A stretch of DNA of 64,000 nucleotides from Erythroxylum novogranatense (lineage: Eukaryota; Streptophyta; Magnoliopsida; Malpighiales; Erythroxylaceae), in NCBI GenBank assembly GCA_029891385.1, contig CM057228.1, positions 69,455,523-69,519,522 of the forward strand. The letters run 5' to 3'. Made by a program: the position numbers and the translations under genes. Position 1 is the stretch's first letter, and every line of letters begins with the position of its first letter. The notes under the pieces were generated by a model, which was not told the origin of the DNA, searched no databases, and was given only the letters and a program-made list of their open reading frames with translations. Shown here in pieces: positions 57,603-64,000 of this stretch.

Positions 57603-59411
57603 ATGGGACCTGGTCTACCCAAGAAGAAGAATAAGGCTGCACCAAGTACCTTAATACCTACACAACTGCAGTCACGGTATCGTCAGCTAATTGGAAGTGC
57701 AGCTAATGAGCCATGTGCTCGTACACAATCACAAGATAAGACACCTGCACCTGCACCTACACCTACACCTACACAGGCACAAGCTCACATGCATGCACCT
57801 GCTGATCGTACTACAACACCAAGTGAAGTCAATTCTATGCCTATTATTCGTCCTAGAGATAAGTATGGACAAATTTTGAATATGCGACACAATATTAGCA
57901 CTCCGTCAACTTCTGAAGAGATGCCTCCAGCTTCAAATTATCAGACACCAGTAAGTCCTCCAATTTCTAATTATCTGACACCAGTAAATCACACTTTTCC
58001 TTCCGGTGTAAGCTCCTCTTCTGCAAGCACTGCAGGTATGATCTTAACATTAATTAGATTTATCATTAATTGTTATATGCTAATTATAAATTATTCTTTT
58101 GCTATTTTAGGATCCATAAATAATGCAAAAAAAGGGGTGTCACAAAAGGACACGGATTAGCAAAGATTAATAAGGCGATAGGTAAATGATTGGAGATAGA
58201 GATCTCCCCTACTGAAGGACGACCAACCAACTCCGTACACTCTGCCAAATTATCGAGTGAGATTGGTGTGATATCCCGAACTTCTTTTCCTGTAAGAACA
58301 AAATTTTCAAAAATTACTGATGAGGAATTGAACATTGCATTGGATAAGTTAGACGTAAGTATTCTAAACTAATCCAATTTGTACGTGTTTTCCATTTGGT
58401 TAAAGCATTGACCAATAACTTATAATTTTTTGCAGCAAAAGTTGGAAATCAAGGGAATGAGGACTGACAATGAAATCCATGTTGCTGTGAAGAGGTTTCT
58501 TTCATTAAGGTCTAAAGATCAAAGGTATAATTTAAAAAGGCATTTTACCAAGCACGAAAAGGATGTGAAGCTGGATAGTGTCACATTGGCGGAGTGGATG
58601 GATTTATGTGAGTATTGGGAGCAATCAGCTACAAAGGTTAGTTCTTATTCAGATAAAAAAACTTTATTTCATAACTTCTTTCATAACTAATTATATTTTA
58701 GTATTTATGATTTGTGATTTATAGATGTTATAATAGATTTTCCTACGTGTATGATTAGGAAAAAAGCCGGAAAGCCAAACTGGCTAGGAGTTAGGTCAAA
58801 TGTCCACCAAACTCTGGCTCCAAGGCCTTTGTAGCGATACGACATGAGATTGTGAGTTACCATCTTTTTAATTATATTTTACTTTGATTGACATTTACAA
58901 ATTTATGAAAAAAATTTCTTGTAATATTTTTTTTACAATAGAGTGACAGGGATGGAGAAGAGTGTGACCTGATAAAGCTATGGTATCACACTCATTATGA
59001 TGAAAGCAAAGATCAATGGACAACTGCCGAAAGAAAAACAAAATGGGTGAGTACATAGTTCATTTACAGATATTTGTTAAATGAGAATGTGTATGTAATT
59101 AATTTTTACTTTTTCAGGAATTAATGTGTAATGAAATGACACATTCAATAGAATAAGGTCATCCGATGACAGTAGATGAAGTGTGCGATAAAGTCCTGGG
59201 CACTAGAACAGATTACATTGTTGGCATGGGAATTGGGCCTCGACCACAAGGGAATACTTCGGCCAGAAAGAGACTTCGAGACGAATTAGAAGAGTTAAAG
59301 AGGGCTAATCAGAAATTGCAGTCTCAAGTCGATGAATTGACTAAACAATTTAAAGAAATGCAGGATCGATTGGAACTTTTATGTTCTACACATAATGTTC
59401 GTTCAGACTAA
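57603..59411 (+). pseudogene. CACTA-2 second gene: Transposase_24-type protein, broken
   Basis: Six exons: 57603-58035, 58111-58354, 58436-58636, 58759-58851, 58942-59046 and 59118-59411, all with GT/AG borders. The ATG gives MGPGLPKKKNK. A Pro/Thr-rich linker (encoded by a CACCTR hexamer run) follows, then AKLSSEIGVISRTS, a LRSKDQRYNLKRHFTKHEKD segment, the SGSKAF exon, the DQWTT exon, and the VCDKVLGTRTDY plus coiled-coil C-terminus. Stops relative to CACTA-1: TGA near 58183, TAG near 58793 and TAA near 59156. Exon 3 is intact here but shifted in CACTA-1, so the two copies decayed independently. The product would bind CACTA subterminal repeats. Confidence 0.87.
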
Positions 59412-59914
59412 ACATGTACTCATTTTGATATATTAAACACTTATGACATTTTGTTTATTTTAATTTTCGTTTTATGACATATTCGGGAATTGCAATTTAA
59501 ATAATAAATTGTTTGCATATATTCAAGTCTTGTTATACATGAATAATTATTAAAATTCATTATATATTCAAAATATTGTTGAATTATTAAAAAATTATTC
59601 ATAAATAATATTTAATAGTTATTGAATAAATATTATTTTAATATTTAGTTAAATTTATATTTAGCAAATAATTAAATAAAATTGTTTCAGAAATTTAAAA
59701 CATATTTAAACAAAAAGCTAATAACAAATCAAATTTATTCAATTAAAATTTTCCCCTTAAATTTAAAATTTAAAATTTAATATTTAAATTTTAAATTATT
59801 CCAATATTCAGATCAATTAAAACAAATCATGAATTTCTAATTTATATTAAAACATTATTGACAAAATTTACTAAAATTATAATAAATCAATTATAATTTA
59901 ATAAATACTTGACA
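59412..59914. other. AT-rich 3' flank of the second CACTA-2 gene
   Basis: Counterpart of 15076-15575 in reverse complement (for example ATTCAAGTCTTGTTATACATG). No coding capacity. Confidence 0.65.
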
Positions 59915-60225
59915 ATCCACGACGTCTATTTATTAGACGTCGCAGATTGTCAAGTTTCTGGGACGTCTCTCCAACGTCCTCAAAAGGCAAACAATCCCTG
60001 ACATTTTCTCCACACGTCGGGAATTATATGCTTCTTTTCTGACGTCTTCATCAACGTCGCAAAATTGTAAGCCTTCTACGACGTCTTCACTCAGACGTCG
60101 GAGAAACCGATTACCTACCCACCATCTAGGACGTCTATTGTGACGTTTTAATAGACGTCGTAGAAGGTTGTCTGCGACGTCTTAAGAGCTTCTATGACGT
60201 TTAGCAGACGACGCAAAATGCATGT
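59915..60225. repeat. CACTA-2 right subterminal repeat zone
   Basis: CACGACGTCTA, TTAGACGTCGC, GGGACGTCTC, TCTACGACGTCTTC, CAGACGTCGGAG and similar motifs in both orientations, matching 14650-15065 in reverse complement. Confidence 0.87.
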
Positions 60226-60238
60226 TTTTGTTGTAGTG

Positions 60239-60241
60239 TAC
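60239..60241. repeat. CACTA-2 target-site duplication, right copy (TAC)
   Basis: TAC directly after ...GTTGTAGTG, matching 35259-35261. Confidence 0.9.
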
Positions 60242-61599
60242 CTTCTAACTTTGATTATCTTACTCTTCTATCAAAGCTCAAGAATATACAATAGGAAATC
60301 CTAACTTTAACCATCGGTCTTTATCTATAATACCTACTATTGGAGAGACCTATGAGGTTAGAACCACCTTGGATTACACAATGGCTAAAGCAACAAATGA
60401 TGAAGCCTATCATATCACACCCACGAAGTTGAGAAAGGTTTCAAACCAAAATAATATTTCAATTTTGGCCTTAATATACCAGCATATATCAACATTACCC
60501 AATGTGTTACAAGAGCATGACTAAGAAAACATTTATGTTGACTTTATCAACTTTCTCATTGTAAACACACCACTATAACATTTAGCATTTAAGTTCAAGT
60601 TTCCATCATTCCACCCCTATAATAGATTGACATCTAAATGATGATCCTATACGATCTAGGGAAATGTATGGAGTAATAGTCACAATTAAGTTCCTCAATT
60701 GTTTATCTACTTTGACAAATCTAGCAAAGGACTAGTACCAAAAGCTACCTAAAGGTCAACAATAAGCTTAGGATAATTAAAAAGAATTATTTGAGACTTA
60801 GCTTATTAAAAATTGACATAAACCATATTAATCGATAGCGTTATTTGTAGTAATAAATTTAACAAGTCTTTTAGGATTATATAAGGCAAATTACCCTTTA
60901 AGTCTTTGAAACGCCAACATTAATATCTATATTAAACAACCTTTATAGAATTGCAAGATGATATATCAACCTAGAAGATGTTTAATTATCTATGTAGTGC
61001 CTAAATAGGTTCACGAAGCATAGACAACACTATTGAAATGAAGAGTATATGCAAAACATAAATAAAATACAAAAGATCACATAAATAAAATAGACATACT
61101 AGAGGGATTAGAGTTATTGAACACCCAAAAAAAGAGGGAAGACCTAGAGAAAGAACAAAAGTCAAGTTTCCTATACTAGAGACATCTCAAAATTACATGT
61201 TAAACTATATCAAGAAAACGATTTGGCAAATCGTCCTTGCTAATGAAATCAGGAATACAATCAATGAAATATTACGATAAGTTCCACTAAAACTATGAAT
61301 ATGAAACAAAAGAGTATAAGAATTTCAAATCTATCGTTAGGAAAGTTTTTTTGTAAAGAATATCTAGAGTAATTCATAAGGGGGGTAGAGATTTTCACCT
61401 ATAAAGGCCTTCATCACATAAGTAGGACTAGTCATTGATTAAGGAAATTTGAAAGGTAATAGGATAGAGAATGTAATAAACATGATTATTAGTATAGATA
61501 ACAACTATAGTAATAAGGTATTCAAAATGACAAACTCGTTACCTTAAAAACTAAAAGGCTAAATAATGAGTTTATTTTACATAATTATACTATTTTAAT
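60242..61599. other. No gene seen
   Basis: AT-rich flank of CACTA-2 with no recognised terminus, domain or RNA gene. Confidence 0.5.
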
Positions 61600-62300
61600 A
61601 ATTAACTTAGGCAAGTATACCTATCATTTTGTACTTGCAAAATGTTATTAAGGATTGATCCCACAAGAAGTGAACAAGAACCAATCCAATCTTCCAATTG
61701 TTATCTAACCAAATATCCACTAAAAAAACATTGCATAAAAATCGAAGAGAATATAAAAATAAGAAAATACCTATGGTAGATTTCTCCTTAACTTCATCAT
61801 ATATGCTCATTCAATTATATGAATTCCATTATTAGGATTGGTGAGATCTCATAGGGTAATGATCTACCACCTTTCGATATATAACTACCTATTCTAAATA
61901 GGTTAACCAATATCTCTATATAATTAACTTCTCTCATAATACAATATGTTCTTTAAAACCCCATAAAAGGTTATCTTAATACAAAAGGGTCATATAAGTG
62001 TATCTCTAAATCTCCATTTAATCTAATTTGTATATAGGTTCTCTCGACTATGTCTAAATGTAAATTAAATCAGAATAAAGCTCTTACTTATATATGGTGA
62101 TAATTACAATAACATATAATCCTCAAACCTATAAACCTTTATTAAAATTTCATCAAAATTTATATAAAGGTGTTACAGTTTTATTTAATCTAGATAAAAT
62201 ATTTAGCTATAAATTATTCTTAAAATATGAAAATAACAATTGAAGAGAAGGAAAAACTCATTCTAAGATATCACCTGATGAAATTCTCTATCTTATATTA
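61600..62300 (-). mobile_element. Possible reverse-oriented gypsy LTR end
   Basis: GGCAAGTATACCTATCATTTTG followed by GGATTGATCCCACAAGAAG is reminiscent of the reverse complement of plant Athila/Tat LTR tails (start of LTR read backward). The extent to the right is a guess, and no second LTR or tract was found. Confidence 0.25.
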
Positions 62301-63536
62301 GTGATCGCTTCTCTAAAATGGTTTTAAATCTCTTTTTATTAAAAACAACCTTTGCATGTGTTCTTAGGTTCTCCTTGGGTAGCAGTAACTAACTCTACTT
62401 GAACTAAATAGAAAAGTGAAAAAATATAAAAAGCTTAAATTTTGCCACCTTCCATAAATTCTACCTACTATAAACATAGTCTAGGACACAATTGTGTCTT
62501 AGTCTATGTAACTTTTTGTAAATTTTCTAAAAAATTAAACATAGATTGAGATTCAATAATGCCTTAGATTGTGTAACTTTCTATTTATCTTATTTTAACA
62601 ATATGGCCTCCTCTAACCCATGTATTTTTTTTCTTATCTAAGAGGAACATAGGCTAACACAGGATTGTGTTCAATTAAAAAGTGGTGTTCTCTTTATGTT
62701 TTATCTTGCAATCTGTTCCATTTTTGGCTATATCATTCTTCAAATATCTTATTTCATAATTTCTTGAAAAGATATAAAATTAATTAAACTAAAGTAAATT
62801 GAATAGAAAATATAGTAAAATACTTAGAAAATTATATGTTGTTTTCATGTACATTTACTAAATGCTTCACAAAATGGCAAGCTAATCATCTCTTAAAATA
62901 GTAGACTTAAACAACCCACAAATAGATATGACAATTTTCTACCAATTAACATACTAAATGTCATGCAAAACAACAGACCTAGATAGGCCCAAACAACCAC
63001 ACAGTAAGTCATCTTATGACTAGCTAAATGTCATTCAAGTGGTAGATTTAATATATTATGGAACAATATATTAAGCATTAAGAAAAAACTAATGATTATA
63101 ATTTGCTAAACATTAACATAGAAAATATATAAATTGTCATAAGGTTACACAAATTTCACCTCCATTATGCCAAATTGAACTTCACACCAAAAATAACAAA
63201 CCTATATAGATAACTTTACTTATAACAACACACCATGGTTCTTTAGAATTGCACAAACAAAATATGTTCAATAATTTCTTGAATGATTATCTTACGATAG
63301 GTTAAATACAAGGACACAAAGCAAAGTATAAAGGAATCATATATAAATAAAAGTTTCTTTTTATTTATAAAGGCTTTTATTTATAAAGGGAATCAACTTA
63401 CTGATGTACAATTTACATAATACAAAGTATAAGATTGAGAAATGAATAAAATATAAGAATTTATAACATCATTAAATGAGACAAAATAGAACTTCATAAT
63501 CATCATTTTCCGAATCACGTACATTGTTTTTTTATT
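62301..63536. other. No gene seen
   Basis: AT-rich, no convincing coding or structural signal. Confidence 0.5.
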
Positions 63537-64000
63537 TGTTCTATTCTAGCAAGTTTTTGAAGTCCTCTTTTTCCACCTCAAGCTCAACATCATTTACAAG
63601 GAGAGTTTTTTGGAATATCTATGATAGAAAACAAATCAATCGGTATATCTTCATGTTTGATTTTAATTAAATCTGTGTAGGTCTAAAAACCATATTTGAA
63701 TTAAGGTGCTTCATTCTCATAATTCTAGTCCTTAAATGTTTCACTTATGAGAAAATTGTAATTGGCACATCGAAATTGAAGCACTTCTCTATGTAATAGG
63801 CATGATATTGTAGCTTGAATTTTTCTAAAAACTTTTCTTCCTCTTCTAAAGTCTAAATATGAATATACATATAATATATTAAATTTTACAAACATTTGAT
63901 TCATTTAATTTATACTTATATTTGTCTTTAAATTTGGTGATTTTAGGATCCTTCCTTTCATCATCTTCTGGGGCGCGATTTAATGAGAGATTGAGCTTCT
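63537..64000 (-). pseudogene. Unidentified decayed coding region at the window edge
   Basis: The minus strand gives successive protein-like stretches in changing frames: APEDDERKDPKITKFKDKYK (about 63895-63975), EEEEKFLEKFKLQYHAYYIE (about 63790-63850), TDLIKIKHEDIPIDLFSIID (about 63615-63680) and LLVNDVELEVEKEDFKNLLE ending in a stop (63548-63610). The hydrophilic, charged composition is unlike the surrounding AT-rich filler. The frame changes mean either decay or unrecognised introns; an AG acceptor does precede two of the stretches. I do not recognise the family, and the 5' part lies beyond the window. Confidence 0.4.

Larger units (their letters stand above)
35262..60238 (+). mobile_element. 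CACTA-2: complete En/Spm-type element with TAC target duplication
   Basis: Ends are CACTACAACAAAAATAT (35262) and ...GTTTTTGTTGTAGTG (60238), bounded by TAC on both sides. Length is 24,977 bp, about 15.4 kb without the nested copia element. It carries the same two genes as CACTA-1 in the same order but on the plus strand: tnp2-type transposase (40219-53227) and Transposase_24-type (57603-59411). Both are broken. The termini, subterminal motifs, gene sequences and AT-rich 3' flank closely match CACTA-1; the upstream and between-gene cargo differs in part. It is head-to-head with CACTA-1 across a 2-kb spacer. Confidence 0.93.

Noticed and set aside
14626..60238. A single giant palindromic duplication joining CACTA-1 and CACTA-2
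   Set aside because: Each element has its own matching 3-bp duplication (CCA and TAC), the spacer is not palindromic, and cargo and mutations differ. Two separate insertions explain it better.
1..64000. CRISPR arrays, tRNA or rRNA genes, bacterial-type operons
   Set aside because: None seen; the short repeats present are transposon subterminal or leader repeats without the spacing of CRISPR arrays, and no cloverleaf was recognised by eye.

Overview
This is AT-rich nuclear DNA of a flowering plant, probably a eudicot. It consists of nested transposable elements and contains no intact host gene. Plant markers are two CACTA (En/Spm) elements with plant-type tnp2 and Transposase_24 genes, a Ty1/copia element primed by initiator tRNA-Met, Ty3/gypsy LTR remnants, and pieces of plant genes with intact splice sites.

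Layout. 1-2930 is the edge of a very long LTR. 3199-6762 holds two decayed gypsy-type LTRs. 6776-10455 is a set of degenerate direct repeats, a three-unit tandem array and a copia gag relic. 11287-13578 is a small CACTA element carrying only a Transposase_24-type relic. 14626-33209 is CACTA-1, transcribed leftward, with a CCA target duplication. It is interrupted by a 4.5-kb solo LTR (19063-23564, duplication ATGCC). A 2-kb spacer follows. 35262-60238 is CACTA-2, a close relative transcribed rightward, with a TAC duplication. It is interrupted by a 9.5-kb copia element (42321-51857, duplication GATGG). From 60242 to the end is decayed repeat DNA with one unidentified coding relic at the edge.

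How the parts relate. Each large CACTA element carries a tnp2-type transposase gene, then several kilobases of cargo, then the Transposase_24-type second gene. Both genes in both elements are broken by stops, frameshifts or a deletion, so neither copy can encode intact proteins. The elements differ in cargo. CACTA-1 holds two spliced exons of eIF(iso)4G and an exon resembling an NTF2/SnoaL-like protein. CACTA-2 holds a possible ACT-domain exon end and unidentified coding-like pieces. Both carry the same short HSP90 fragment antisense to their transposase, three times in CACTA-2. The head-to-head arrangement makes the interval a large, imperfect inverted repeat, a plausible source of double-stranded RNA. 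That last point is inference only.

The most interesting items are the gene-capture cargo, the solo LTR sitting exactly inside the captured eIF(iso)4G exon, and the palindromic repeat clusters in the copia leader.
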